Assembly: GCA_029982205.1 (NCBI GenBank)
Contig: JARRCM010000022.1
Span: forward strand, 1-35,605
Reading direction: 5' to 3'
Length of the DNA: 35,605 nt
DNA from: Thermosediminibacterales bacterium
GTDB taxonomy: Bacteria > Bacillota > Thermosediminibacteria > Koleobacterales > JARRCM01
Shown: positions 1 to 7,237 of the stretch, piece after piece
Layout of the letters: every line of letters begins with the position of its first letter
Position numbering within the stretch: the stretch's first letter is position 1
Program-made: the position numbers and the translations under genes
Notes under the pieces: generated by a model
Seen by the model: the letters and a program-made list of their open reading frames with translations, nothing else
The model's database searches: none
What the model was told of the DNA's origin: nothing

Positions 1-813
1 AACCAAGAGTATTTTATCCGACCGGTCCAGAGCGGTAAGATTTGTTTCTCGAAAATTTGAAGCGGTATCAATGATTATATAATCATAATTCTTTTCCAAT
101 ATTGAAATTATCTCACTAACATAATTCCTGTTTTTATCCTTTCGACCGTCCCCTTCAACCACTGCGGCTAAATCCGGAGTAGGTGGAGCAACTAAAACTT
201 TCGCCTTTGTCATAACAGGGAGCTGAAGAATTTTTTCCACAAGTTCCGAATCCAACGGACCATCAGTGTTGCATAAATCTACTATGTTTGGATTCGGCCT
301 CAACCCAAACATTGCAGCCATACAGCCAAACTCAAGGTCAAGGTCAACAACCGCCACTTTCTTCCCGGTATTTTTTTCAAGGCATACAGCTGTGTTTGTT
401 GCTATTGTGGTTTTCCCCACTCCGCCTTTAGTGCTGAAAACCGTAATAATTCTGGCTCGGTCGTTTCCTTGAACACCCTTTTTATTTTTTTTCCTCAAGT
501 CATTAATTTTTGCAAGAGATTCTAAGACTTCTTCAGAATTTAAAGGTTTTATTAAAAGGTCTCGAGCACCGACCTGCATTGCCCTTCGAAAATATTCCTC
601 CCTGATTTTGTCCGAAACCAGTATTATTTCCGATTCATGGCTGGCTTTGAATGTTTCGGCCATTTCAAACCCTGTCTCTAGCTCCGATATGTCGATAAAA
701 AGCACATCTGGCTCATCTTCTTCTCCAACCATTTCGAAATCATTTTGTCTTACAAGGATTCTTTTTAAGTTTTTTGTGAGTTCACCTGATGGTGAAATTG
801 CTGCTATTCTCAT
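1..813 (-). CDS. tadZ: Flp pilus assembly ATPase TadZ/CpaE, 3' end outside window
   Basis: Open for 271 codons from an ATG at 813 to the window edge, so the C-terminus is missing. The first ~110 residues look like a degenerate response-regulator receiver domain, as in CpaE/TadZ. A deviant Walker A motif KGGVGKTT follows, then VVDLDLEFG and a Walker B-like YIIIDTAS, marking the MinD/ParA-type P-loop fold. TadZ/CpaE proteins place the Tad pilus machine at the pole or envelope. An AGGAGG site overlaps the end of the upstream cpaB gene, whose TGA lies 13 bp before this start, so the two are co-transcribed and probably translationally coupled. The pilus ATPase and platform genes (tadA/B/C) would be expected beyond the left edge. 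Confidence 0.88.
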   Translation of the reverse strand, partial: MRIAAISPSGELTKNLKRILVRQNDFEMVGEEDEPDVLFIDISELETGFEMAETFKASHESEIILVSDKIREEYFRRAMQVGARDLLIKPLNSEEVLESLAKINDLRKKNKKGVQGNDRARIITVFSTKGGVGKTTIATNTAVCLEKNTGKKVAVVDLDLEFGCMAAMFGLRPNPNIVDLCNTDGPLDSELVEKILQLPVMTKAKVLVAPPTPDLAAVVEGDGRKDKNRNYVSEIISILEKNYDYIIIDTASNFRETNLTALDRSDKILLV

Positions 814-826
814 TTCGGCTTTAGGG

Positions 827-2125
827 TCACCTCCTGTCCAAAAGCGGATATAAAACTATAATCAGTTCTCTCTTGCCCTCTTTTAATTCATCTGTAATCT
901 GCTGTTTCGGAATGATATATCTTGTAACCCCGTTATTAGGCATCATGAAATCTTTTGGTCTCAAAAGCCCGCTTATTATGACCATTTCAGTGACATTAAT
1001 TCTTTCAACACTCCTGGCTTCTCTAATCAAAACATGCGGAGTCGCCTTATCTTTATCCTCAGCAAGTTCTACTATCTGAGCTTTAGGAACAATGGTGATA
1101 TCCAGCACAGGATTTTTGTAGACTGTTGGATTGATATTCAGTCTAATTCCATAGTTATACCAGTTTAAAAACCGCTCACCTTCAAAGTAATCATAAAGCG
1201 GTATTTTTTCTTCAAGGGCATAAACAGCTTCTTCACCTTCTAGAGTTGTCAAATCAGCTTGGTCTAAAATCTTAGCCTTTTTTTGTTCAATACCTGCTAA
1301 CAATTCTTCCATTAAATCTTTTGGAAGTTCATGAAAAGCAACTTGTTCAGTTTGATTTATGTTTAAACCTCTTAAAACATCGGGATCTGCTTCAATCACA
1401 GTAATCTGTAACCTTAATTGTTCTTTCCAGTGGTAATCCGGAGTTGCCTTGTTTTGAAAATCCTCTTTAGTTACTTCAACGCTTCCTACATCTCTTGCCC
1501 CTACTACAGGCCGCAATGCAGCCCTTATAGTTCCCCTTTCTTCAGCAAAAGTCAACACAGCCGCCTGCCGTGGAGTAACAGCAAGAGTAAGGGTTTTGCC
1601 TGATTCGCGTGATGCATCTAAAACGAGTAAATTTTCTAGAATCAACCTTGTCTTTTCTGTGCCTGCGATATCCTCAGAAAATGTTGCCAGTATATCCACA
1701 AAGTCTCCGGGTTCGACATGGTTGTTTACGCCCGTGACTTCATTTATTCCTATTGTAACCGCTCTCAAGTTCCCCGGTATCTTATAAGACAGCCCTAATT
1801 TTTCTTTATTAACAGCCAGTTTTGATTTAAGTATTATTTCACCTTTTGCCAGTGGGACTGTAGTAATCTCTCCCACGGCCTCTTTTAGCTTAACAAGTGA
1901 ATTGGCATCATATAATTTCTTGGGAATTTTTTTCAACTCTAACATTTCTTCAGACAGCACGGTCTTGGCAGGTATGCCTCTAGCAGCTACAACGGCCTCG
2001 ATGAATTCATCTTCATGAACCTTGTTCGATTCCACCGTTTCAATATAGTAATAAACCGATCCGGTAACCATTAGGGCTATTACAAGAGGAAGTAGTATCA
2101 TTTTTAAAAATCTTATTTTACTCAT
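827..2125 (-). CDS. cpaB: CpaB/RcpC pilus assembly protein fused to a secretin-like C-terminal domain
   Basis: 432 residues, much longer than an ordinary CpaB/RcpC (about 250). Residues 7-28 form one N-terminal membrane anchor. Residues ~40-105 are a SAF domain and ~115-225 the RcpC/CpaB domain. Residues ~237-430 follow the order of the secretin (type II/III secretion protein) homology domain: LQITVIEADPDVLRGLNIN, then KAKILDQADLTTLEGEEA, then YGIRLNINPTVYKN, then MVIISGLL, then KRELIIVLYPLL. The usual secretin VPxLGDIPxLGxLF segment is not recognisable (GVTRYIIPKQQ stands there), so a full outer-membrane gate is doubtful. AAAGGGAG precedes the ATG. It lies between tadG and tadZ in the operon. 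The CpaB half is secure; the secretin relationship is read from motif order. Confidence 0.85.
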   Translation of the reverse strand: MSKIRFLKMILLPLVIALMVTGSVYYYIETVESNKVHEDEFIEAVVAARGIPAKTVLSEEMLELKKIPKKLYDANSLVKLKEAVGEITTVPLAKGEIILKSKLAVNKEKLGLSYKIPGNLRAVTIGINEVTGVNNHVEPGDFVDILATFSEDIAGTEKTRLILENLLVLDASRESGKTLTLAVTPRQAAVLTFAEERGTIRAALRPVVGARDVGSVEVTKEDFQNKATPDYHWKEQLRLQITVIEADPDVLRGLNINQTEQVAFHELPKDLMEELLAGIEQKKAKILDQADLTTLEGEEAVYALEEKIPLYDYFEGERFLNWYNYGIRLNINPTVYKNPVLDITIVPKAQIVELAEDKDKATPHVLIREARSVERINVTEMVIISGLLRPKDFMMPNNGVTRYIIPKQQITDELKEGKRELIIVLYPLLDRR

Positions 2126-2143
2126 GCTATTCTCCCTTTCAAA

Positions 2144-3055
2144 TCATTGTTTTACTAATTTTACAACCCTTAAACCCCAGTCAATCTCATCATTGTATTC
2201 CATCATTTCTCCCTGGGTAAGCAGACGAATAAATCTTCCTTCCACTTCATCACTGCTGTTATAATCTTCAAGAAAAAAAGCGCCGAAACTGATTATTTTA
2301 ACCTTTTTTCTACCGTTGACATTGAAATCTTCTACAATCGGCACATATACAACTCTTGGTGAATTTTTGGGGAAATTATCAAAGGTTGAATAAGGATCCT
2401 GGTTTATCCTGTACCTCACACCGCTTTCGGTAGGGCCTTTCATGTTGCCCGGTTCGGTATCCACCTCATCTCCTATCTCAAGATAATCCTGGTAACCGTA
2501 TTTAATGTTGTTTAAGTAGTTACTGGCACCTTTACCGCCAAGGGCCAGTGCTCTGAAGTTTCCTTGCTGTGAATCTCCTGCCCCCACCTTCAGGCTGTAT
2601 ATCTCTCCATAACGAAAATCTTCTTTTATTGCAGCGAAAGGCTGAGCGCCTTTAATCTTTTTCGGCACGCCTACCCTGGCTTTTGATTTCGCTTTGATTG
2701 TTGCTTCATTCTGGTTAAAAATCGAGGCAAAGGAAAACCTTACCCTATCTTTTACTGTTACTTCGATTGTTGTCTTGTCTTCTGAAACTGAAACCAAAAC
2801 GTCATCATTTTCTACACCATTTAATAACGCATATTCTATAGCCGCATCTTCAGCAGAATCCGGCTGTTCAGGCAGGAATTGAACACCTGCCAATGCTGCG
2901 GTATCAGCTTTATCAATTAGATGCTGTTTTGCGATATACATTTTACCAACATCTAGTGTTAATGCTGCAAATCCTAAAAAAACCGGCATCAATAATGCTA
3001 ACAACAAGGCCGCAGAGCCCTTTTCCTCCAAAATCCATTTTTTAAAACAAAACAT
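2144..3055 (-). CDS. tadG: TadG-like pseudopilin/pilus assembly protein
   Basis: The N-terminus has EKGSAALLLALLMPVF followed by LTLDVGKMYIAKQHL, the type of hydrophobic segment found in TadG N-terminal (TadE/TadG-like) domains. The remainder looks like an extracytoplasmic, low-complexity-free domain with no motif I can name. A reading frame exists from an ATG at 3076 overlapping tadE by 4 bp. The ATG at 3055 has GGGAGG seven bases upstream and puts the short cytoplasmic leader MFCFKKW next to the membrane segment, so I chose 3055 (303 codons). It would act at the cell surface with the Flp fibre. It sits between tadE and cpaB. Confidence 0.78.
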   Translation of the reverse strand: MFCFKKWILEEKGSAALLLALLMPVFLGFAALTLDVGKMYIAKQHLIDKADTAALAGVQFLPEQPDSAEDAAIEYALLNGVENDDVLVSVSEDKTTIEVTVKDRVRFSFASIFNQNEATIKAKSKARVGVPKKIKGAQPFAAIKEDFRYGEIYSLKVGAGDSQQGNFRALALGGKGASNYLNNIKYGYQDYLEIGDEVDTEPGNMKGPTESGVRYRINQDPYSTFDNFPKNSPRVVYVPIVEDFNVNGRKKVKIISFGAFFLEDYNSSDEVEGRFIRLLTQGEMMEYNDEIDWGLRVVKLVKQ

Positions 3056-3072
3056 ACCATGCCCTCCCAAAT

Positions 3073-3474
3073 TCACTCAATTCGCATTGTGATACTCGAC
3101 CTGAGGGCAACTTTTTCTCCCACTATATTAGAAATTATTGGAATGATTACCGGAAATTCATACCTAACTTCAACAGTTATGCTTTCACCGCTCATTCTTT
3201 CGGACTGTTGGGGTGAAATAACAACAGTAATATTGTTCGAGTCTAGAAACGAAGCCACCTCATAAACTTTATCCACTATCTCCTGATCTGTCGAACCGAC
3301 TGCCCCCATCCTGGCAGCTTCTCTCGCAGCATGGCTTATGGTAAGATAAGAATTCATCATCATACTGAATTCAATGATTCCTGCCAAAATCAGAAAAATC
3401 AACGGTAAAAGCAAAGCCATTTCTACAACAGACTGCCCTTCTGAATTTTTCACAAACCTTAGTAATGAAAACAT
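3073..3474 (-). CDS. tadE: TadE-like minor pseudopilin
   Basis: 133 residues. The N-terminal segment GQSVVEMALLLPLIFLILAG matches the TadE family: a short basic leader, a Glu inside the hydrophobic stretch as in pilin-like prepeptides, and one membrane helix. TadE proteins are processed by the dedicated prepilin peptidase and are needed for Flp pilus assembly. AAAGGGAAGGG lies before the ATG. The stop codon overlaps the longest possible tadG frame. The gene is 14 bp downstream of the prepilin peptidase gene, as expected for a tight tad operon. Confidence 0.85.
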   Translation of the reverse strand: MFSLLRFVKNSEGQSVVEMALLLPLIFLILAGIIEFSMMMNSYLTISHAAREAARMGAVGSTDQEIVDKVYEVASFLDSNNITVVISPQQSERMSGESITVEVRYEFPVIIPIISNIVGEKVALRSSITMRIE

Positions 3475-3488
3475 ACTTACCCTTCCCT

Positions 3489-4007
3489 TTAATACATGTT
3501 TAGCAACAGTGACAGAATACCGCCCAGAGCTATTGCAGTTCCATAGGGAAAAGTTTGAGCATGCCTGTATTGTTCAAACAAAAAACCGGGTTTGCCTCCT
3601 GAGGCAATCGTATAACCTATCAACATAAGATTTTTTGCTGAAGATTTAATCATACCCCTTCTATATATTAAATAAGCTGCAATAACCCCTCCGATCAGAC
3701 CGCCTAACAGTATTGTTTTTACTGCAAACAAAGGGCCTTTAAGCGCACCTACCGCTCCTAAAAGCTTCACGTCTCCGGCACCGATTCCTCCTAAACAATA
3801 AGGAATAAAAAGCAGAAATATCCCTGTAACTAACCCCTTTAATCCAAACAGAAATCCCGAAAAGCCGGTTCTATAACCGTTAATCAGTAAAGCTGTAATA
3901 ATAACCGGCAAGGTTATTTTGTTTGGAATGATATTGTATTTTACATCAGTATAAAAGGATATTGAGAGAAGAACAAGCAATAAAACATTTATAAAAATAT
4001 CTATCAT
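3489..4007 (-). CDS. tadV: Prepilin peptidase TadV/CpaA (A24 aspartic protease)
   Basis: Polytopic protein of 173 residues with the A24 family signature. The two catalytic aspartates are D21 in FYTDVKYNIIPN and D79 in GIGAGDVKLLG. It would cleave the leader of the Flp pilin and of TadE/TadG at the membrane. The reading frame extends to a TTG at 4034, but the ATG at 4007 follows AAAGGTGGTGAAGGTGA and starts directly at the first membrane helix, so it is preferred. The short length and the lack of the N-methylase domain fit the TadV/CpaA subgroup. A strong palindromic terminator separates it from the pilin gene upstream. Confidence 0.9.
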   Translation of the reverse strand: MIDIFINVLLLVLLSISFYTDVKYNIIPNKITLPVIITALLINGYRTGFSGFLFGLKGLVTGIFLLFIPYCLGGIGAGDVKLLGAVGALKGPLFAVKTILLGGLIGGVIAAYLIYRRGMIKSSAKNLMLIGYTIASGGKPGFLFEQYRHAQTFPYGTAIALGGILSLLLNMY

Positions 4008-4034
4008 TTCACCTTCACCACCTTTGATTTTCAA

Positions 4035-4070
4035 AAAATTAGACCCTACTCACCCGGGTGAGTAGGGTCT
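4035..4070 (-). terminator. 30-bp perfect palindrome with U-tract between flp and tadV
   Basis: On the minus strand AGACCCTACTCACCC is followed at once by its exact complement (4041-4070) and then AATTTTTT. This is a strong intrinsic terminator just after the pilin gene and before the prepilin peptidase. It should give abundant pilin mRNA with partial read-through into the assembly genes. Confidence 0.85.
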
Positions 4071-4084
4071 AAACTGAAATATAT

Positions 4085-4264
4085 TTATTGCGGTGTGTTT
4101 CCTTGAATTTTTGTTTTAACAGCAGTGAAAAAGTCTGACAAAGATCCTGTCATAGCTGTTATTGCGGCTATTACTGCTATTGCCACCAATCCTATTATTA
4201 GCGCATACTCAACCATGCCCTGACCATTTTCTTCCCGGACGAGTCTTTCTAGAAGGGTTAACAT
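4085..4264 (-). CDS. flp: Flp/Fap type IVb pilin
   Basis: 59 residues. The prepilin cleavage motif EENG|QGMVEYALII puts the cut after G14, with Glu at +5 and Tyr at +6 as in Flp pilins, then a ~20-residue hydrophobic helix and a short polar tail (mature ~45 residues). It is the main structural subunit of the Tad pilus. The frame continues to a GTG at 4273, but that codon abuts AGGAGG; the ATG at 4264 lies eight bases after AGGAGG and is the better start. Placed first in the operon, behind a c-di-GMP-type riboswitch and in front of a strong terminator, it should be the most highly expressed gene of the cluster. Confidence 0.93.
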   Translation of the reverse strand: MLTLLERLVREENGQGMVEYALIIGLVAIAVIAAITAMTGSLSDFFTAVKTKIQGNTPQ

Positions 4265-4308
4265 TAATTTCACCTCCTATTTGATTTTATTCCTCCCGAA
4301 TTCTCCGC

Positions 4309-4351
4309 AAAATATAAAACCTGTTTCCAAGCTACCAAAAGGAAACAGGTT
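4309..4351 (-). terminator. Intrinsic terminator of the riboswitch expression platform
   Basis: On the minus strand AACCTGTTTCC pairs with GGAAACAGGTT (11 bp) around a 12-nt loop and is followed by TTTTATATTTT. It lies about 20 nt after the riboswitch aptamer and about 45 nt before the pilin start. Ligand binding would therefore decide whether transcription reaches flp. Part of the aptamer, GGGGCAGG, can pair with CCTGTTTC with several GU pairs, a possible antiterminator; I cannot decide ON or OFF from this. Confidence 0.8.
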
Positions 4352-4370
4352 ATAATCATATAATCGTTTA

Positions 4371-4463
4371 TCTTTCGGCAGCCCGGCTGTCATAGCAAAC
4401 GCCTTAGACCCGTGGCTTTGCGCCTGCCCCTTTCGGAAGCATTTGCCTTTATCGAAAAAAAAA
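4371..4463 (-). promoter_or_regulatory. Cyclic di-GMP-I (GEMM) riboswitch
   Basis: The minus strand carries the conserved GEMM core in order: AAAGGCAAA, a GAAA-capped P2 arm, GCGCAAAGCCACGGGTCTAAGG, then TATGACAGCCGGGCTGCCG closing P3, flanked by a P1 made of the U-run ending UCG and CGAAAGAUAAA. The motif matches the class-I c-di-GMP riboswitch consensus closely. The GGCAAA form at the ligand pocket fits c-di-GMP rather than the 3',3'-cGAMP variant, but I cannot prove the ligand. It controls the flp/tad operon. Confidence 0.9.
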
Positions 4464-4483
4464 TGCTATTTTATTTCATATAC

Positions 4484-4513
4484 ATAATATCATATGTTGC
4501 TTCTTGTGGTCAA
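4484..4513 (-). promoter_or_regulatory. Sigma-A-type promoter of the flp/tad leader
   Basis: On the minus strand a TTGACC -35 box (4508-4513) and a TATTAT -10 box (4484-4489) are separated by 18 bp. The predicted start near 4477 lies just before the riboswitch P1 strand. It falls between the stop codon of the coiled-coil gene at 4546 and the aptamer. Confidence 0.7.
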
Positions 4514-4545
4514 GTCCTATATTTTTCTACAAAACAAACAACTTC

Positions 4546-4905
4546 CTACTTAACTGCTTTCTTTAGATGAAAAATTTCTTCATCGTGTTCCATTTGTTTG
4601 GATTTAAGATAATCCATTGAATTTTTAATTTTCGTGATATCCCCTTTAACATAATTCATGTCTTCTTGTATGCGTGTTACGACAGCATTTGTAACAGATG
4701 TTCGTTCTTCTAAGGCTCGTAAAAGCTGGGTATGTTCATCAAGGGTGGATTTCATGCCTGATACTTCAGTCTGTATGCCTTTAATTTCTGATTTCATGAC
4801 TGACATTTCGATTCGTATGTCTTTAATTTCCGTTTTCATACCTGATATTTCAGTTCGTATGTCTTTTATCTCGCCAAGTATTTCTTTTAATATTTTTTCT
4901 TCCAT
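4546..4905 (-). CDS. Heptad-repeat coiled-coil protein of unknown function
   Basis: 119 residues, nearly all predicted coiled coil, with no signal peptide or membrane segment. Residues 16-57 are three 14-residue repeats: IRTEISGMKTEIKD, IRIEMSVMKSEIKG, IQTEVSGMKSTLDE. They are followed by a second coiled coil rich in charged residues that ends in HLKKAVK. GAGGTGA precedes the ATG at a normal distance, so it is probably a real gene. It sits upstream of the tad leader on the same strand, with no evident shared function. I do not recognise a family; short coiled-coil proteins of this kind are common and uncharacterised in Clostridia. Confidence 0.7.
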   Translation of the reverse strand: MEEKILKEILGEIKDIRTEISGMKTEIKDIRIEMSVMKSEIKGIQTEVSGMKSTLDEHTQLLRALEERTSVTNAVVTRIQEDMNYVKGDITKIKNSMDYLKSKQMEHDEEIFHLKKAVK

Positions 4906-5012
4906 ATAAAATTCACCTCATTTTTTAAAGTGACAGAAAAGCAAGTTATTATCTACCCATATTAAATATTTAAATAGAAAAGTAAAAAGTCCTTCTAAAT
5001 TTTAATAAAAAT

Positions 5013-5531
5013 TTAAAGCAAGAAAACCCCCAAGATACCTGAACCGATTATTACTATTATTGGATGAACCCTTTTATTAAACAGCGAAGCTAATGATATT
5101 ATAAAAATCAGACCCATTTTATAGTCTATATGAATCGTTTGCGCTACATAAACTGCCGCAACTGATATAAGTGCTAATACTGCAGGTCTTATCCCTTTAA
5201 AAATTTTTTGCTGAATACTGTTGTTTTGAGTCTTTACAACAAGAGTCGCCAGTGCTAAAACAATTAAAAATGACGGTAAAATTACAGCTGTTGTCGCTAC
5301 GAAACTTCCCAAAAAACCAGCTATTTTGTAGCCAACAAAGGTAGCCGAATTAATTGCTATAGGACCGGGAGTCATTTCAGCAATTGCAATAATATCAACA
5401 AATTCGTTGGGGCTTAACCATTGATGTGTAGCAATAATCTCTTTTTGAATAAGAGGAATCATTGCATATCCCCCGCCGAAGCTGAACAAACCTATTTTGA
5501 AAAAAGAAATAAACAAATATAATAATTTCAA
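5013..5531 (-). CDS. Chromate transporter half-subunit, second of pair
   Basis: 172 residues, half-size member of the CHR (chromate ion transporter) family. It has the N-terminal motif SFGGGYAMIPLIQKEI, then the conserved TPGPIAINSATFVGYKIAG segment and about five membrane helices. Short CHR proteins occur as adjacent pairs that together form the transporter. Chromate efflux is the named activity of the family, but the substrate of short pairs in anaerobes is often unproven. The start codon is TTG at 5531, with GAGGTGA upstream, overlapping the stop of the partner gene by 4 bp, so the two are translationally coupled. Confidence 0.85.
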   Translation of the reverse strand: MKLLYLFISFFKIGLFSFGGGYAMIPLIQKEIIATHQWLSPNEFVDIIAIAEMTPGPIAINSATFVGYKIAGFLGSFVATTAVILPSFLIVLALATLVVKTQNNSIQQKIFKGIRPAVLALISVAAVYVAQTIHIDYKMGLIFIISLASLFNKRVHPIIVIIGSGILGVFLL

Positions 5532-6100
5532 GGGTCGTTCACCTCAATATTCTCAATATCTTCATAAGTAAAATAACCTATAAGGCCAGCTGTTATTAGC
5601 ACGATTATAGGATGTATATTAAACATCAATATTCCAAAAAAACTCAAACCGAAAAGTGCAATTTCTTTAACCTTTTTAATTACTCTTTTTCCTAAATGAT
5701 ATATTGTGTATACAAGCAGAGAAACAATAGCAGGTCGGATTCCCATAAGCGCTTTTTGAACTATTGGGTTTGTTTCAAATGATATAAATACAGATGCTAT
5801 TAAAAGTATTATCAAAAAAGATGGTAGTGCTACTCCTATTACCGCAACTAATGCACCTTTCAGTTTTCGCAGCCTGTATCCCAAAAAAACCGCCGTGTTT
5901 ATAGCAACTGCACCGGGAGCAGTTTGGACCAGAGCAATGATATCTACAAATTCATCATTGCTTAACCATTTTTTGTCTTCTACAACTTCCCTTTGTATAA
6001 GCGGTATCATCGCATATCCGCCGCCAAAGGTAAACGCACCTATCTTAAAAAGTGTCAAAAACAATGTCAAAAGAGAACAATTTTGCTTTTTGTCTGCCAT
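5528..6100 (-). CDS. Chromate transporter half-subunit, first of pair
   Basis: 190 residues, paralogous to the downstream partner. TFGGGYAMIPLIQREV is near the N-terminus, followed by QTAPGAVAINTAVFLGYRL and hydrophobic helices, which place it in the CHR family. The position Thr-Pro-Gly in the partner is replaced by Thr-Ala-Pro-Gly here, a usual difference between the two halves. GAGGGAGA precedes the ATG at 6100. It forms a two-gene operon with the next gene through a 4-bp overlap. The upstream region carries no recognisable metal-responsive operator. The physiological anion could be chromate, sulfate or another oxyanion. Confidence 0.85.
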   Translation of the reverse strand: MADKKQNCSLLTLFLTLFKIGAFTFGGGYAMIPLIQREVVEDKKWLSNDEFVDIIALVQTAPGAVAINTAVFLGYRLRKLKGALVAVIGVALPSFLIILLIASVFISFETNPIVQKALMGIRPAIVSLLVYTIYHLGKRVIKKVKEIALFGLSFFGILMFNIHPIIVLITAGLIGYFTYEDIENIEVNDP

Positions 6101-6212
6101 GATTCTCCCTCACCAATTAACATTAATCCATTATTTCAATACCTCATTATTAATCCTTTTAATCCTTTTTCTATATTTCTTTCACTTTTCCTTTAAATTA
6201 TTTTTGCCAATC

Positions 6213-6238
6213 AAAAAAATAAGCGGCTTGATAGCCGC
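6213..6238 (-). terminator. Intrinsic terminator after the glycerate operon
   Basis: On the minus strand GCGGCT-ATCA-AGCCGC is followed by TTATTTTTTT, 22 bp after the reductase stop. It ends the glycerate kinase-reductase transcript. Confidence 0.85.
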
Positions 6239-6259
6239 AACAGCCTTTCTCAAAATTAT

Positions 6260-7237
6260 TTAATCTTTAATCACTTCTTTATTAACAAGGTTTGGAGGAA
6301 CCTCTCCTTTTAGACCTGCAATCATGTTTTCCGCCACCATTTCAGCCATTTTAGTTCTTGTAGCAACACTGGCACTTGCTATATGAGGAAGTATTACTAC
6401 ATTATTCAGTTTTAAAAGAGGGTTGTCCATTTTTATAGGCTCAGGATCCGTTACATCCAGACCGGCTCCGGCAATTTTTCCGTTTTTCAACGCATCATAA
6501 AGGGCTTTTTCATCAACAATCGGGCCTCGGGCAGTGTTTATGAGTATTGCATTTTTCTTCATCATTGAAAGGGTTTTTTCATTTATTAAATGTCTGGTAT
6601 CTTCAGTTAACGGTACATGTATACTCACGAAATCAGAACTTCTTAAAAGCTGCTCCATTTCCATGTATTTTATCCCGTATTCTGCCTCAAGCTCCTCTCT
6701 TCTAAAAACATCATAATAACATACATTCATATCAAAACCTTTACCACGCCTTGCCATTGCCAAACCTATTCTCCCGAGCCCTATTAGCCCCAGTGTGCTT
6801 CCATAGATATCCTGACCCAAGAGCAGTTCAGGCCCCCATGTTTTCCACTTGCCTTCCTTTACAAACTTATCAGCTTCTACTATTCGACGTGCAACTGCCA
6901 TTAGAAGCGCAAACGCCAAATCAGCGGTGGTTTCGGTTAAAACCCCCGGAGTATTGGTTATATAAATTCCCCTATTTGTAGCAGCCTTTAAATCAATGTT
7001 ATCAAATCCTACGGCATAGTTGCTAACAACTTTAAGGTTTTTTGCCACGGAAAACAGTTCTTCATCAATCTTTTCCGTAAGCAGTGAAACCAAACCATCC
7101 ACCTGCTCAACCTCTTTTAAAAGAACATCTCTTGGTGGAGGAAGTTCTCCATCCCATACCTTTACTTCAGCAAAATCCCGAAGCATTTTTAAGCCTCTTT
7201 CAGGTATTTTTCTTGTAACATAAACTTTTGGTTTCAA
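6260..7237 (-). CDS. D-2-hydroxyacid dehydrogenase, glyoxylate/hydroxypyruvate reductase type
   Basis: 325 residues, D-isomer-specific 2-hydroxyacid dehydrogenase fold. The Rossmann motif is GLIGLGRIG. The catalytic Arg lies in NTARGPIVDEKAL, the Glu in DVTDPEP, and the His at residue 285 in LPHIAS. The N-terminus KPKVYVTRKIPERGL is typical of the GyaR-type glyoxylate reductases, which reduce glyoxylate or hydroxypyruvate to glycolate or D-glycerate with NAD(P)H. The start is a TTG with AAGGGGG nine bases upstream; both lie inside the 3' end of the glycerate kinase gene (38-bp overlap). The pairing with glycerate kinase points to hydroxypyruvate reduction feeding glycerate phosphorylation. 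Confidence 0.88.
   Translation of the reverse strand: MKPKVYVTRKIPERGLKMLRDFAEVKVWDGELPPPRDVLLKEVEQVDGLVSLLTEKIDEELFSVAKNLKVVSNYAVGFDNIDLKAATNRGIYITNTPGVLTETTADLAFALLMAVARRIVEADKFVKEGKWKTWGPELLLGQDIYGSTLGLIGLGRIGLAMARRGKGFDMNVCYYDVFRREELEAEYGIKYMEMEQLLRSSDFVSIHVPLTEDTRHLINEKTLSMMKKNAILINTARGPIVDEKALYDALKNGKIAGAGLDVTDPEPIKMDNPLLKLNNVVILPHIASASVATRTKMAEMVAENMIAGLKGEVPPNLVNKEVIKD

Noticed and set aside
827-2125. Outer membrane inferred from the secretin-like domain
   Set aside because: One shortened domain lacking the membrane-sealing segment is not evidence of a diderm envelope; the rest of the window looks like an ordinary Firmicute.
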